DNA of 64,000 nt from Pontibacterium granulatum (GCF_029961155.1 NZ_JASBRH010000002.1:1-64000); one strand, 5' to 3'; positions 1-9,520 are shown, counted from the stretch's first letter. Numbers and translations: made by a program. Notes: generated by a model from the sequence alone, not told the origin.

Positions 1-94
1 ACCCCTCGTCGTCATCGAAGGTGATCAGGGTGCCGGCAGCTTAAAAGCTGCCCTACATCCTACGGCCCAAACACCTCCAGGCTCAGCTTATAGC
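1..94. other. Left edge, unassigned, with a perfect hairpin
   Basis: No gene can be assigned in this edge fragment. An 8-bp perfect inverted repeat, GGCAGCTT at 35-42 and AAGCTGCC at 45-52, forms a hairpin that could be a terminator or part of the adjacent repeat element, though it lacks a T-run. Short open stretches exist on both strands (plus frame 2 is open to a stop at 98-100), but they are too short to call. In relatives a ygfZ-like gene lies on this side of sdhE; nothing here proves it. Confidence 0.3.
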
Positions 95-199
95 CAGTAG
101 GTTGGCCATCGCTTTAGCGATGCCCAACACTGCTCAACGATCCTAAGCGCGCAAATCTAAAGGCCGCCGGGCAACGCTGCCGCGTTGACCAACCTACTG
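95..199. repeat. REP/BIME-like extragenic palindrome
   Basis: Two hairpins are bracketed by a perfect 11-bp inverted repeat: CAGTAGGTTGG at 95-105 and CCAACCTACTG at 189-199. The left inner hairpin is CATCGCT (107-113) against AGCGATG (116-122); the right is CAACGC (172-177) against GCGTTG (182-187). A GTAGGTTGG arm next to a small hairpin is typical of repetitive extragenic palindromes mobilised by RAYT transposases. Only one copy is visible in this window, so repetitiveness in the genome is inferred. Confidence 0.55.
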
Positions 200-423
200 T
201 AGAGGGTGTGAATAAATCACGGGGCTCAGCCAAAGGTCGATTGTGGGTATGCCTCACAACAGGCCAATCATTTTCCAAAATCTGTTAAACTACGCGCTGC
301 GGTGTGGGACAAAGGTTTATCTGTCACTGCATGACAATCGTCATTTACCTGTGTCGTATCTGTTGGCATTGTTTGTCTGGATCGACCTTTGATGTAACTG
401 CTGATGTAGGAAGGTTAGTGTAA

Positions 424-678
424 ATGTATAGCGAAGAAGATATCCGCCGTCTCGCCTGGCAGAGCCGCCGGGGAATGCTGGAGCTGGATGTACTGTTTGT
501 TCCGTTTGTGAACGAGGCGTTTCGTGATCTGCCCGAAGATGATCAGGATCGGTTTGTGAATCTGCTGGCTTGTGAAGACCAGGACCTTTTTGTTTGGCTA
601 ATGGAACGGGAAGAGCCGACTGACCCGGATATCAAGCGTATCGTACGTATCATTCTGGACCGTGTTCAGCCCGATTGA
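424..678 (+). CDS. sdhE: SdhE/CptB-family flavinylation factor
   Basis: This 84-residue protein belongs to the SdhE (YgfY/CptB) family, which helps attach FAD covalently to the flavoprotein subunits of succinate dehydrogenase and fumarate reductase in the cytoplasm. The hallmark RGxxE motif is present (R16, G17, E20, in SRRGMLELD), and the length matches the family. An AGGAAGG ribosome-binding site lies about eight bases before the ATG. It overlaps the following ygfX-like gene by 17 bp, as in the E. coli sdhE-ygfX pair, so the two are translationally coupled. Confidence 0.93.
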   Translation: MYSEEDIRRLAWQSRRGMLELDVLFVPFVNEAFRDLPEDDQDRFVNLLACEDQDLFVWLMEREEPTDPDIKRIVRIILDRVQPD

Positions 679-1117
679 GTTTCGCTTCAAGCGTTCCCGC
701 TCCCTGATTGCTCTGATATTGGGGAGCCATCTCCTCTCTCTGTATTGCGTTTACGTCGCGGCGCTCGACGTTACAATCGCTTCTGTTTTGTCTTTCGTCC
801 TGCTTCTCTCATTGCTTCTGCAGCTCCGCCATATTGTTGTGGATAACACACAAGGGATCAGAGGTATTCGTTTTAACGGTTTGCGCAAACAGATCTCGGT
901 AAATGACGGGGGAGATTGGCGTGCTGTGAGCAAAGTGGTGAGTGCAGTTGTTTTGCCTTACGCAGTGGTACTGGGATTTCGCGTGGACGGGAGCCGCTTT
1001 TCGCGCTACGTCGTGGTGTTCTTTGATGCGCTGAATCGTGATGATTTTCGTCGTTTACGGGTGTTTGCCTTGCACGGGGCCTATGTGAAAGACCCCGAGA
1101 CAGAGAACGTTAGTTAA
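662..1117 (+). CDS. YgfX/CptA-like inner-membrane protein
   Basis: A 151-residue membrane protein starting at a GTG inside the end of sdhE. Two hydrophobic segments (about residues 14-32 and 37-54) precede a soluble C-terminal half, the usual layout of YgfX (CptA), the membrane partner of SdhE. E. coli YgfX was described as a toxin-like protein, but the function outside enterobacteria is unsettled. The call rests on topology, size and the overlap with sdhE; sequence similarity to YgfX is weak by eye. Its 3' end overlaps the convergent nadB by 8 bp. Confidence 0.65.
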   Translation: MFSPIEFRFKRSRSLIALILGSHLLSLYCVYVAALDVTIASVLSFVLLLSLLLQLRHIVVDNTQGIRGIRFNGLRKQISVNDGGDWRAVSKVVSAVVLPYAVVLGFRVDGSRFSRYVVVFFDALNRDDFRRLRVFALHGAYVKDPETENVS

Positions 1118-2720
1118 CAGGTTGATGACGCCATTGGAAGTTAACGGGTGTCAGGATGGTGTCGAGTGCTTCTGGTGCTTCGTCAGGGTAATCCAGAGTG
1201 TAGTTCAGCCCTCGGCTTTCCTGTCGTAACATCGCAGAGCGAATAATCAGGTCCGCAACCACGGCGAGGTTGCGTAGCTCCAACAGATCTTTGCCAATTT
1301 TGTAGTTGCTGTAGTACTCACTTATCTCCTGCAGCAGCAGGTCGACACGGTGTTTTGCGCGCTGCAGACGTTTATTCGTGCGTACGATACCCACGTAGTC
1401 CCACATAAAGCGGCGTAGCTCATCCCAGTTGTGCGAGATAATAACGTCTTCGTCGGAGTCGGTTACCTGACTTTCGTCCCATTCTGGGATATGAACCTCT
1501 TCTGCCGGAGCACGCAGTTCCTCAGCGATATGCCGGGATGCTGAGCGAGCATATACCAGACACTCCAACAGTGAGTTACTGGCCAGACGATTTGCGCCGT
1601 GCAGGCCGGTAAATGCGGTTTCACCGATTGCATATAGGCCTGGCAAGTCAGTCATCCCTGTTTCGTCTGTCATTACCCCACCACAGGTGTAGTGAGCAGC
1701 AGGTACCACCGGGATAGGTTCCTTGGTGATATCGATCCCCAGTTTCATGCAACGTTTGTAGATAGTCGGGAAGTGGTTGCGGATAAACTCTTCTGGCTTG
1801 TGGGATATATCCAGGAACAGGCAGTCAGCACCCAGGCGTTTCATTTCGTGGTCAATTGCGCGTGCAACAATGTCACGCGGAGCCAGTTCACCGCGGGAAT
1901 CAAAACGGTGCATAAAGCGTTTGCCGTTTGGTAGTAGCAGCTTACCGCCTTCACCGCGGACCGCTTCGGTAATCAGAAACGATTTAGCCTGTGGGTGATA
2001 TAGACAGGTTGGGTGGAACTGGTTGAATTCCATATTGGCGACACGACAGCCTGCACGCCAGGCCATCGCGATACCGTCTCCGGTTGAGCCATCCGGGTTG
2101 CTGGTGTACAGGTAGGATTTTGACGCGCCACCGGTCGCCAGTACAACGGTACGGGCGTTAAAGACCTCTACGTGTCCGCTGGCGCAGTTCAGCGCATAAG
2201 CGCCGATACAACGGTTGCCAGGAAGGCGCAGTTTGGTACGGGTAACCAGATCAACAGCAGTGTAGTGTTCGAACAGGTCGATGTTCTCCGCAGCGATCGC
2301 TTTCTCAATCAATGTGCGCTGAACGGCCTTGCCGGTGGCGTCGGCGGCATGAATGATACGACGGTGGGAGTGGCCGCCTTCTTTGGTAAGGTGATGCTCA
2401 CCGTCATTCTTTGTAAAAGGCACGCCTTGGTTGATCAGCCACTCGATGCTCTCCTTGCCGTGCTGCACGGTAAAATCAACCGCGTCTTTATGGCTGAGCC
2501 AGGAGCCGGCGATCATGGTGTCTTCGCTGTGTTTTTCTTCACAGTCATTATCATCCAGTACAGCCGCAATACCGCCTTGGGCAAGCCAGGTTGAGCCACT
2601 TTTCAGGTCGCCTTTACTTAACACTGCTACTTTGATTTCCGGGGCCAGATGCAGAGCAAGCGTTAACCCGGCAGCGCCGCTACCAATAATCAGTACATCG
2701 TAATGGTGAGTAATAGCCAT
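1110..2720 (-). CDS. nadB: L-aspartate oxidase
   Basis: NadB oxidises L-aspartate to iminoaspartate, the first step of de novo NAD synthesis, using FAD in the cytoplasm. The 536-residue protein starts with the FAD dinucleotide-binding loop GSGAAG (residues 12-17) and carries the succinate-dehydrogenase-like segment LAQGGIAA, the HxxG-containing AAHYTCGGV region and the [12 protein letters not shown] motif near residue 380. Length agrees with the family (about 540). It is transcribed away from rpoE, in the same relative position as in Pseudomonas, and runs into the convergent ygfX-like gene. Confidence 0.97.
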   Translation of the reverse strand: MAITHHYDVLIIGSGAAGLTLALHLAPEIKVAVLSKGDLKSGSTWLAQGGIAAVLDDNDCEEKHSEDTMIAGSWLSHKDAVDFTVQHGKESIEWLINQGVPFTKNDGEHHLTKEGGHSHRRIIHAADATGKAVQRTLIEKAIAAENIDLFEHYTAVDLVTRTKLRLPGNRCIGAYALNCASGHVEVFNARTVVLATGGASKSYLYTSNPDGSTGDGIAMAWRAGCRVANMEFNQFHPTCLYHPQAKSFLITEAVRGEGGKLLLPNGKRFMHRFDSRGELAPRDIVARAIDHEMKRLGADCLFLDISHKPEEFIRNHFPTIYKRCMKLGIDITKEPIPVVPAAHYTCGGVMTDETGMTDLPGLYAIGETAFTGLHGANRLASNSLLECLVYARSASRHIAEELRAPAEEVHIPEWDESQVTDSDEDVIISHNWDELRRFMWDYVGIVRTNKRLQRAKHRVDLLLQEISEYYSNYKIGKDLLELRNLAVVADLIIRSAMLRQESRGLNYTLDYPDEAPEALDTILTPVNFQWRHQPVN

Positions 2721-2826
2721 TCCCGGATTAGTTCCTTCGTTGTATGTAACAGTTTGGTTTTAATTATGCCTGAATCTTTGATAATTGGGGATTTTCCGCC
2801 AATTTCAATTTTTTTAACGATAGCGG

Positions 2827-2853
2827 GAACTAACTTTTTCTGAGGTGTTCATA
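2827..2853 (+). promoter_or_regulatory. Candidate sigma-E (AlgU) promoter for rpoE
   Basis: GAACTA at 2827-2832, a 16-bp spacer and TCATA at 2849-2853 resemble the sigma-E/AlgU consensus (GAACTT, 16-17 bp, TCtgA or TCaAA). The position, about 140 bp before the rpoE GTG in a 274-bp divergent intergenic region, fits the autoregulated promoter known for rpoE/algU. The remaining nadB-rpoE spacer shows no other clear element. Inferred from pattern match only. Confidence 0.45.
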
Positions 2854-2994
2854 GAGTGTAGTTCGAGACGCTCGTAGGATATGAGGTTGCAATGAAGTAG
2901 TAGGTAAAAAATACTTTTAAGTGCAAGTAGCCATGAGAACAGGCTACATTTAGCCTCATCCCAAGGAAAAAATTAGCTAACAAAAGGACCGAGA

Positions 2995-3582
2995 GTGTCG
3001 AACGAAAGCCAGGCAGCATTAGATCAACAGCTTGTAGCCCGAGTGCAGGCCGGAGATAAAAGAGCTTTCGACCTATTGGTTAAAAAGTATCAGCACAAAA
3101 TTGTTGGGCTGATCGGCCGATATGTATATGACCAGCATGAAGCACTGGATGTCGCGCAGGAAGCCTTTATCAAAGCTTACAGAGCTTTGCCGAAGTTTCG
3201 TGGCGACAGTGCGTTTTATACCTGGTTGTATCGCATCGCGATCAATACGGCGAAAAATCATCTGGTAGCCAAAGGGCGACGTCCTCCCGATGTGGACGTC
3301 GACGTTGAAGACGCACATCACTTTGAAGGTGCAAACGATTTGAAGGACATTGAGAACCCTGAGAATCAGCTTTATCGTGATGAGCTTGAACGCGTCGTTA
3401 AAAAAGCGCTGGATCGTCTGCCAGAGGATCTACGCGTGGCATTGACTCTGCGTGAGTTTGAGGGGCTCAGCTATGAGGATATCGCCAGCGTTATGGATTG
3501 TCCGGTTGGAACGGTGAGATCACGTATCTTCCGTGCCCGAGAGGCAATTGATAAGGAGATCGTGCCATTAATGGCTAACTAG
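2995..3582 (+). CDS. rpoE: RNA polymerase sigma factor RpoE (AlgU)
   Basis: An extracytoplasmic-function sigma factor of 195 residues that directs transcription of envelope-stress genes. Region 2 (about residues 22-92) holds the conserved DVAQEAFIKAYRAL and FYTWLYRIAINTAKNHL segments; region 4 (about 130-185) holds the YEDIASVMDCPVGTVRSR helix-turn-helix. It starts at a GTG after an AAGGACC Shine-Dalgarno. The next gene encodes its anti-sigma factor, so activity should be controlled by regulated proteolysis at the inner membrane. A sigma-E-like promoter lies upstream. Confidence 0.97.
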   Translation: MSNESQAALDQQLVARVQAGDKRAFDLLVKKYQHKIVGLIGRYVYDQHEALDVAQEAFIKAYRALPKFRGDSAFYTWLYRIAINTAKNHLVAKGRRPPDVDVDVEDAHHFEGANDLKDIENPENQLYRDELERVVKKALDRLPEDLRVALTLREFEGLSYEDIASVMDCPVGTVRSRIFRAREAIDKEIVPLMAN

Positions 3583-3622
3583 GTTATCGGGGTAGAGACT
3601 GGGAAAGTTTGAGGTAGGGTTT

Positions 3623-4480
3623 ATGACTGATCGATCCATCGAATCAGTGTCCGCATTGATGGACGGTGAAGTGGCGGAGTTTGAATTACGTCGCTCACTG
3701 GACAAAATCGCTGAGGATTCTGAAGCATCGGAGCGTTGGCGCAGATACCATGTCGCGCGCTCGGTGATGAAAGGCGAAGCGGTAGCGGTTGTGGATATCG
3801 ACATCAGCGGTTCGGTAATGGCCGCACTGGATGATGAAGAGCCACTCACAAAAAGCGAAGTACCTGCATCTGAACAGAAATCGTCCAGGGCAAGTGAAAT
3901 GTTCTGGAAACCGCTCACCAGTATGGCTGTTGCAGCCTCTGTAACTGCAGTGGTTATTTTTGGTGCGCAAAACTTTAGTGGTGCGCCGGTGGCGTCTAAG
4001 CCAGCACCGGTGTTGGCCGACAATCGTCCTGAGTACGTACTGCCAGGTGCAGTGAACTCCGGCAACTATGTACGTGCGCAACTCGGCAATCGCGTATCGC
4101 TGACAAGTAGCAGTGACACTGTCGAACCTGAGGTGATTCGCTTGTCTCAGGGCTTGTCCCGCTATATCAACCAGCACAATCATCTGCTCACGGCCCAGCA
4201 GCCTGAATGGAAAGCAGATTGGTTACCGCAGGGATTCAGCAACGTGCGTCACGAAGTGATGCCGGATGCGGAAGTGATGGTGTTTTCAAACGGACGCAAC
4301 TCGTTCTCCGTATGCATCGAAACCCTGGGGCGTGAGTCTGTACCGCAGGGCGTGGCGCAGTCCGATGAAATGGTTGCTGTTGCCAAGCGTATGGACAGCC
4401 ACTTTGTGACTGTTGTTGGTGATGTGCCGTTGATGATTGCGGAGCGAATCGCTTCCTCTGTAACCCCTAAGCGATTGTAA
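3623..4480 (+). CDS. RseA/MucA anti-sigma factor fused to RseB C-domain
   Basis: This 285-residue protein combines two normally separate regulators. Residues 1-75 are an RseA/MucA N-terminal sigma-binding domain (SALMDGEVAEFELRR, then ERWRRYHVARSVMKGE). One transmembrane helix spans about 96-114. Residues 165-190 resemble the periplasmic tail of MucA (RLSQGLSRYINQHN). Residues 196-280 match the C-terminal domain of RseB/MucB: WLPQGF, VFSNGRNSFSV and VTVVGDVPLMIAERIASSV. The N-terminal lipoprotein-like domain of RseB is absent and the next gene is rseC, so the operon has no separate rseB. Expected role: hold RpoE at the membrane until proteolysis. GAGG precedes the ATG. Confidence 0.9.
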   Translation: MTDRSIESVSALMDGEVAEFELRRSLDKIAEDSEASERWRRYHVARSVMKGEAVAVVDIDISGSVMAALDDEEPLTKSEVPASEQKSSRASEMFWKPLTSMAVAASVTAVVIFGAQNFSGAPVASKPAPVLADNRPEYVLPGAVNSGNYVRAQLGNRVSLTSSSDTVEPEVIRLSQGLSRYINQHNHLLTAQQPEWKADWLPQGFSNVRHEVMPDAEVMVFSNGRNSFSVCIETLGRESVPQGVAQSDEMVAVAKRMDSHFVTVVGDVPLMIAERIASSVTPKRL

Positions 4481-4483
4481 ATT

Positions 4484-4918
4484 ATGCTCGAAGAAACAGG
4501 GCGCGTAGTGGACGTCGATGATGATGGGGTCTGGGTAGAAACCATCAAGCAAAGTGCCTGCGCGTCATGTAGTGCCCGCAACGGGTGTGGCCAGAAGTTA
4601 CTGGCCTCGGTAGGTCAGGGTAAGCGATCAGTAATCTGTGTAAACAATCCGGGCCACCTCCACGTTGCAGCTGAAGACAATGTTGTAATTGGTATCGCCG
4701 AGAACGCCTTTATGCGTATCTCGTTGCTTATCTACCTTCTCCCTTTGCTTGCACTGTTTTTGGGTGCTGCGATCGCCAGCACACTGGGATTGAGTGAGCC
4801 TGGAGTCATCGGATCGGGTCTTGCAGGATTGGGGGTCGGTTTGGTTATTGTTCGCTTTATCAGCCGTACCTACATGACGTCATGCAAGTACCACCCGGTG
4901 CTGTTGAAAGTTATCTGA
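4484..4918 (+). CDS. rseC: RseC/MucC-type inner-membrane regulator
   Basis: A 144-residue RseC/MucC-family protein, a positive modulator of sigma-E activity in E. coli that is also related to Rnf/Rsx and SoxR-reducing factors. The N-terminal cytoplasmic part has the cysteine cluster CASCSARNGC (about residues 26-35), likely redox or Fe-S related. Two transmembrane helices follow (about 80-97 and 105-124). A further Cys occurs near the end (TSCKYHP). It begins 3 bp after the anti-sigma gene stops, so it is co-transcribed with rpoE. Confidence 0.92.
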   Translation: MLEETGRVVDVDDDGVWVETIKQSACASCSARNGCGQKLLASVGQGKRSVICVNNPGHLHVAAEDNVVIGIAENAFMRISLLIYLLPLLALFLGAAIASTLGLSEPGVIGSGLAGLGVGLVIVRFISRTYMTSCKYHPVLLKVI

Positions 4919-4955
4919 CCCTACCTCGGCAATATAATTAGGAAAGGTTATTGTT

Positions 4956-6374
4956 ATGGTGCATTCTGCTCGGATATTTCTCGTTTCTGTTGTTGCGTTA
5001 CTCTGGACAACATTGGCAAACGCCGCCAGCCTGCCGGACTTTAAAGAACTTGTAAAAGAAACGTCCCCCGCAGTGGTTAACATCAGTACGGTTCAGAGTG
5101 CCGCTAGCGCTGATGATCAAAACCCTTTAGGGCAGTTCCGTGGACCTAATGGGGAAGAGATTCCTGAAATTTTCCGTCACTTTTTCCAAATGCCTGAGAT
5201 GGATAAAGGCCCGCGCCGTCGTTCCCCTCAGTCACTCGGTTCGGGATTTATTATCAGTGGCGACGGCTACATCCTGACGAACCACCACGTCGTGGATGGC
5301 GCCGACAAAGTCATCGTACGTCTGAATGACCGGCGCGAGCTGGAAGCTGAAGTGGTCGGCTCGGATAAGCGTGCCGACATTGCGTTGCTCAAGATTGATG
5401 CGGAAGACCTGCCGACCGTTAAGCTGGGGAATTCCGATAAGATTGAAGTCGGTGAATGGGTGCTAGCGATCGGTTCACCGTTTGGTTTCGATTACAGTGT
5501 GACCGCAGGTATCGTCAGCGCCAAAGAACGCGCACTGGCCAATGAAACTTATGTGCCGTTTATCCAGACCGACGTCGCGATTAACCCCGGGAACTCCGGC
5601 GGTCCTCTTTTTAATCTCGATGGAGAAGTGGTGGGTGTAAACTCCCAGATCTACACTCGCTCCGGCGGTTTTATGGGCCTGTCGTTTGCGATCCCAATCG
5701 ATGTGGCGATGGAAGTGGCCAATCAGCTGAAAGAGAAAGGTTTTGTTACCCGGGGCTGGTTGGGCGTGATCATTCAGGAGGTCAACAAAGATCTGGCTGA
5801 ATCCTTCGGGCTGGATAAGCCTGCCGGTGCGCTGGTTGCCAAAGTTTTGCCAGACAGCCCGGCTCAGGCCGCGGGCCTACAGGAAGGCGACGTGATCCTG
5901 AAGTTCAATAACATGCCGGTGATTTTATCCTCGGATCTGCCGCATCAGGTGGGCCGTGTGAAGCCAGGTGCTAAAGCGAAAGTGAGCGTGATGCGTGGTG
6001 GCGAACGCCGGAATGTTTGGGTCACTATAGGTGAACTGCCTACTGAGCAAGAGCTCGCGAACGCCGGTAGCAGCAAGAAAGAGCGCGACCAGTCCAACCC
6101 GCTCAACCTGGTTGTATCTGAGCTGGACGACAACCGAAAGAGCAAATGGAACCTGAGTAATGGTGTAGTCGTACGTCGTGTGATGCAGGGCCCAGGTGCA
6201 GATGCAGGTCTGATGGTGGGTGATGTGATCACCATGCTTAATCGGGAGCAGATCGAATCGGTTGCCGACTTTGAAGAAGCTGCCCGCAACCTGCCAGATG
6301 ATCGTGCCGTACCGATGCGTATTGTGCGCCGCGGGAGCCCGCTCTTTATACCGCTCAAGCTAAGCAGTAAATAG
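4956..6374 (+). CDS. mucD: Periplasmic serine protease MucD (DegP/DegQ family)
   Basis: A periplasmic HtrA-family protease and chaperone of 472 residues that degrades misfolded envelope proteins. A signal peptide ends around ANA (residues 21-23). The trypsin-like domain holds the triad H111 (TNHHVV), D141 (RADIALLKID) and S214 (NPGNSGGPLF). Two PDZ domains follow (about 260-350 and 385-470). It closes the sigma-E operon, as mucD closes algU-mucABC in Pseudomonas, and in that system it dampens the pathway by removing activating signals. A strong terminator follows. Confidence 0.95.
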   Translation: MVHSARIFLVSVVALLWTTLANAASLPDFKELVKETSPAVVNISTVQSAASADDQNPLGQFRGPNGEEIPEIFRHFFQMPEMDKGPRRRSPQSLGSGFIISGDGYILTNHHVVDGADKVIVRLNDRRELEAEVVGSDKRADIALLKIDAEDLPTVKLGNSDKIEVGEWVLAIGSPFGFDYSVTAGIVSAKERALANETYVPFIQTDVAINPGNSGGPLFNLDGEVVGVNSQIYTRSGGFMGLSFAIPIDVAMEVANQLKEKGFVTRGWLGVIIQEVNKDLAESFGLDKPAGALVAKVLPDSPAQAAGLQEGDVILKFNNMPVILSSDLPHQVGRVKPGAKAKVSVMRGGERRNVWVTIGELPTEQELANAGSSKKERDQSNPLNLVVSELDDNRKSKWNLSNGVVVRRVMQGPGADAGLMVGDVITMLNREQIESVADFEEAARNLPDDRAVPMRIVRRGSPLFIPLKLSSK

Positions 6375-6392
6375 AGGGATCTGATAAGACGA

Positions 6393-6417
6393 AAAAGGGG
6401 GCGTTTCGCCCCCTTTT
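6393..6417 (+). terminator. Rho-independent terminator after mucD
   Basis: An 11-bp perfect stem AAAAGGGGGCG (6393-6403) and CGCCCCCTTTT (6407-6417) with a TTT loop, 19 bp after the mucD stop. It separates the sigma-E operon from lepA. Confidence 0.9.
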
Positions 6418-6506
6418 GAGTTTGTGAAGAGTGATGGCCGCAATGCAGTAAATACGGTAAACTTGCCGCCTTTCAAGCGATTCTGAACAGCAATGGTAGC
6501 CAACAC

Positions 6507-8306
6507 GTGAGCAGCCTCGATCACATTCGAAATTTTTCCATCATCGCCCACATAGACCACGGTAAATCTACCCTGGCCGACCGTTTTATCCAGACCTGTG
6601 GAGGTCTGTCCGACCGTGAGATGGCCGCTCAGGTCCTCGATTCCATGGAGCTGGAGCGTGAGCGCGGTATTACGATCAAAGCGCAGAGCGTGACGCTGGA
6701 TTACAAAGCGAAAGATGGAAAAACCTATCAGCTGAACTTCATCGATACCCCGGGGCACGTGGACTTCTCCTATGAAGTATCCCGTTCTTTGGCGGCCTGT
6801 GAAGGTGCATTGCTGGTCGTGGATGCGGCGCAAGGTGTGGAAGCGCAGTCCGTTGCGAACTGCTACACAGCGATTGAGCAGGGACTGGAAGTACTGCCGA
6901 TCCTGAACAAGATGGACCTGCCGCAGGCCGACCCTGACCGTGTACGCGTAGAGATCGAAGAGGTGATCGGTATCGATGCAACCGATGCCGTTGCCTGTTC
7001 CGCGAAGAGTGGCATGGGTATCGACGATGTGCTGGAAGCGCTGGTTGCGACCGTACCACCGCCAGAGGGCAACGTGGACGGCGACCTGCAGGCGCTGATC
7101 ATCGACTCCTGGTTCGATAACTACTTGGGTGTTGTATCCCTGGTGCGTGTGGTACACGGTACTCTGCGCAAGAAAGACAAGATTCTGGTGAAGTCCACCG
7201 GACAGACCTACAGTGTTGATTCCGTGGGTACCTTCACGCCAAAACGCAACGAAACCGGCATCCTGAAAGCAGGTGAAGTAGGTTTTGTCGTGGCGGGTAT
7301 CAAGGACATCCACGGTGCGCCGGTGGGTGATACCCTGACCCACAGCAAAACACCGGACGTTGATGTACTGCCTGGCTTCCAAAAAGTACAGCCGCAGGTT
7401 TACGCCGGCCTGTTCCCGACCAGCTCCGATGACTATGAAGACTTCCGTGAAGCGCTGGATAAGCTGACGCTGAACGATGCGTCCCTGTTCTTCGAGCCTG
7501 AGACTTCCGATGCGCTGGGCTTCGGTTTCCGTTGTGGTTTCCTGGGCATGCTGCACATGGAGATCATTCAGGAGCGTCTGGAGCGTGAGTACAACCTGGA
7601 CCTGGTCACTACTGCACCGACTGTAGTCTACGAGATTGCGTTGCAGAACGGCGATATCGTGCATATCGATAGCCCGTCCAAACTGCCGGATCCGGGATCT
7701 ATCCAGGAGATGCGCGAGCCGATCGTAGAGGCCAATATTCTGGTACCGCAGGACTACCTGGGGCCGGTTATCAGCCTCTGTGTGGATAAGCGTGGTATCC
7801 AGAAGAACATGCAATACGTGGGTAACCAGATTCAGCTCAGCTACGAACTGCCGATGGCGGAAGTGGTACTGGACTTCTTCGACCGTTTGAAGTCCGTGAG
7901 CCGTGGTTATGCATCCCTGGAATACAACTTTGTCCGCTTCGAACCGGCCAAGCTGGTACGTATGGATATTCTGATCAATGGTGACAAGGTGGATGCGTTG
8001 GCTGTCATCCTGCACCGTGACAATGCGCAATACCGTGGTCGTCAGCTCTGTGAAAAGATGAAGGAACTGATTCCACGTCAGATGTTTGATGTGGCTATTC
8101 AGGCCGCGCTGGGTGGTAAGATTATCGCCCGTACAACCGTAAAAGCCCTGCGTAAAAACGTACTGGCAAAATGTTACGGTGGTGACGTCAGTCGTAAGAA
8201 GAAACTGCTGGCGAAACAGAAGGAAGGTAAGAAACGTATGAAACAGGTGGGTAGCGTTGAGATCCCACAGGACGCGTTCCTTGCTGTGCTGAAAGTGGAC
8301 AACTAA
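6507..8306 (+). CDS. lepA: Elongation factor 4 (LepA)
   Basis: LepA/EF4 is a ribosome-associated translational GTPase that can back-translocate ribosomes and aids initiation and 30S assembly. The 599-residue length is typical. The G domain starts with [20 protein letters not shown] (P-loop HIDHGKS), followed by DTPGHVDF and the NKMDLP specificity motif; the C-terminal LepA-specific domain ends in [18 protein letters not shown]. The start is GTG; an upstream ATG is out of frame. lepB follows 9 bp downstream, the usual pair. Confidence 0.98.
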   Translation: MSSLDHIRNFSIIAHIDHGKSTLADRFIQTCGGLSDREMAAQVLDSMELERERGITIKAQSVTLDYKAKDGKTYQLNFIDTPGHVDFSYEVSRSLAACEGALLVVDAAQGVEAQSVANCYTAIEQGLEVLPILNKMDLPQADPDRVRVEIEEVIGIDATDAVACSAKSGMGIDDVLEALVATVPPPEGNVDGDLQALIIDSWFDNYLGVVSLVRVVHGTLRKKDKILVKSTGQTYSVDSVGTFTPKRNETGILKAGEVGFVVAGIKDIHGAPVGDTLTHSKTPDVDVLPGFQKVQPQVYAGLFPTSSDDYEDFREALDKLTLNDASLFFEPETSDALGFGFRCGFLGMLHMEIIQERLEREYNLDLVTTAPTVVYEIALQNGDIVHIDSPSKLPDPGSIQEMREPIVEANILVPQDYLGPVISLCVDKRGIQKNMQYVGNQIQLSYELPMAEVVLDFFDRLKSVSRGYASLEYNFVRFEPAKLVRMDILINGDKVDALAVILHRDNAQYRGRQLCEKMKELIPRQMFDVAIQAALGGKIIARTTVKALRKNVLAKCYGGDVSRKKKLLAKQKEGKKRMKQVGSVEIPQDAFLAVLKVDN

Positions 8307-8315
8307 GGGTTTCTC

Positions 8316-9128
8316 ATGCAATTCGATTTTGCGCTGCTGCTGGTGCTGGCCACCGCAATCTGTGGTGTCGTCTGGTTTTACGATAAAGCGGTACTGGCGC
8401 CGAAGCGTCGCGTATGCCTGGAGAGCGCCGAAGCTCAGGCAAGTGGGCCGTTGCCGGAGGACGTGGTAGCCAAAATCAACCATGAGCCGGGCTGGGTGGA
8501 CACCGGGCGTTCCATGTTTCCGGTCCTGTTTGTAGTGTTGGTGCTGCGTTCGTTCTTGGTGGAGCCGTTTCAGATCCCATCCGGCTCTATGCTGCCTACG
8601 CTGCAAATTGGTGACTTCATTCTGGTCAACAAATACCACTACGGCATTCGGCTGCCGGTCACCAATACCAAGGTGCTGGAACTGAATAGCCCTCAGCGTG
8701 GCGATGTTGCCGTATTCCGTTATCCGAAACAGCCAAACGTTAACTATATTAAAAGGGTTGTGGGCCTGCCGGGGGACCGCATCAAATACGTTGACAAAGT
8801 CCTGTACGTAAATGGTGTGCCGCAGTCTCAGGAGTTGCTGGCCAAGTTGCCTCCGTCCCGTCCAGAGCGTCTGGTGATGGAAGAAAACCTGGACGGTGTC
8901 CAGCATCAGATTTTCCGTGACGTTTACCGCAGAGGTATTGTTGGGGAGTGGGTCGTACCGGAAGGCCACTACTTCATGGTGGGTGATAACCGTGACAACA
9001 GCAATGACAGCCGCTATTGGGGATTTGTTGCTGACGACCTTTTAGTGGGTAAAGCGTTTGCGGTTTGGATGCACTGGCCTACACTGTTCAGCATTCCAGA
9101 TTTCGGGGACGCCCGACAGATTAAATAA
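8316..9128 (+). CDS. lepB: Signal peptidase I
   Basis: LepB removes signal peptides from exported preproteins at the outer face of the inner membrane. The 270-residue protein has two N-terminal transmembrane segments (about 4-22 and 66-80). The catalytic serine is S91 in PSGSMLPTL and the general-base lysine is K146 in YIKRVVGLPGD. The C-terminal box GDNRDNSNDSRYWG is intact. It follows lepA by 9 bp and precedes a DUF4845 gene and rnc, the standard gammaproteobacterial order. Confidence 0.97.
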   Translation: MQFDFALLLVLATAICGVVWFYDKAVLAPKRRVCLESAEAQASGPLPEDVVAKINHEPGWVDTGRSMFPVLFVVLVLRSFLVEPFQIPSGSMLPTLQIGDFILVNKYHYGIRLPVTNTKVLELNSPQRGDVAVFRYPKQPNVNYIKRVVGLPGDRIKYVDKVLYVNGVPQSQELLAKLPPSRPERLVMEENLDGVQHQIFRDVYRRGIVGEWVVPEGHYFMVGDNRDNSNDSRYWGFVADDLLVGKAFAVWMHWPTLFSIPDFGDARQIK

Positions 9129-9142
9129 ACAAGGAGGATGGG

Positions 9143-9520
9143 ATGAGTAAGATGCGTAACCGACAAACAGGTGCTTCTCTGCTCTCCATCATGATCATCC
9201 TGATCATTGGCGGTGTATTCTTTTCAGTAGGCTTTAAGCTGTATCCCGCGTACTTTGATTACAAGCTGGTCGATTCGGTACTCACGGATGTCAGTACTGA
9301 TCAGGGTGAGCTCTCCAAACCATTGATGCGGCTGCGCCAGGATGTGCAGAAAAAACTACGCATCAACCAGGTGAAACTGCCAGAGAAGGATTCGCTGGTG
9401 ATCCGGCAGGAGAGGGGTATCCTCTACTTCGACCTTGATTACGAAGTACGGGTGCCAATGTTCTTTAACGTAGACGCCGTTGTCTCGTTCAATAAGCAAT
9501 ACGAAGCTGTAAAACCTTGA
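9143..9520 (+). CDS. DUF4845 membrane-anchored protein
   Basis: A 125-residue protein of the DUF4845 family, regularly found between lepB and rnc in Pseudomonas relatives; the function is unknown. An N-terminal hydrophobic stretch (about 13-32, preceded by a Gly-Ala and followed by Phe-rich sequence) resembles a pilin-like or signal-anchor segment, with the rest predicted in the periplasm. A strong AGGAGG lies at 9132-9137, 5 bp before the ATG. Its stop codon overlaps the TTG start of rnc, so the two are translationally coupled. Confidence 0.85.
   Translation: MSKMRNRQTGASLLSIMIILIIGGVFFSVGFKLYPAYFDYKLVDSVLTDVSTDQGELSKPLMRLRQDVQKKLRINQVKLPEKDSLVIRQERGILYFDLDYEVRVPMFFNVDAVVSFNKQYEAVKP

Noticed and set aside
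1-423. CRISPR-like repeat or small gene at the left edge
   Set aside because: Only one palindromic unit exists, with no regular spacers; the short open frames lack ribosome sites and family features.
6360-8969. An 869-codon open frame on the minus strand across lepA and lepB
   Set aside because: It is antisense to two well-conserved genes, has a composition rich in His/Gln/Arg typical of a shadow frame created by biased codon use, and shows no domain.
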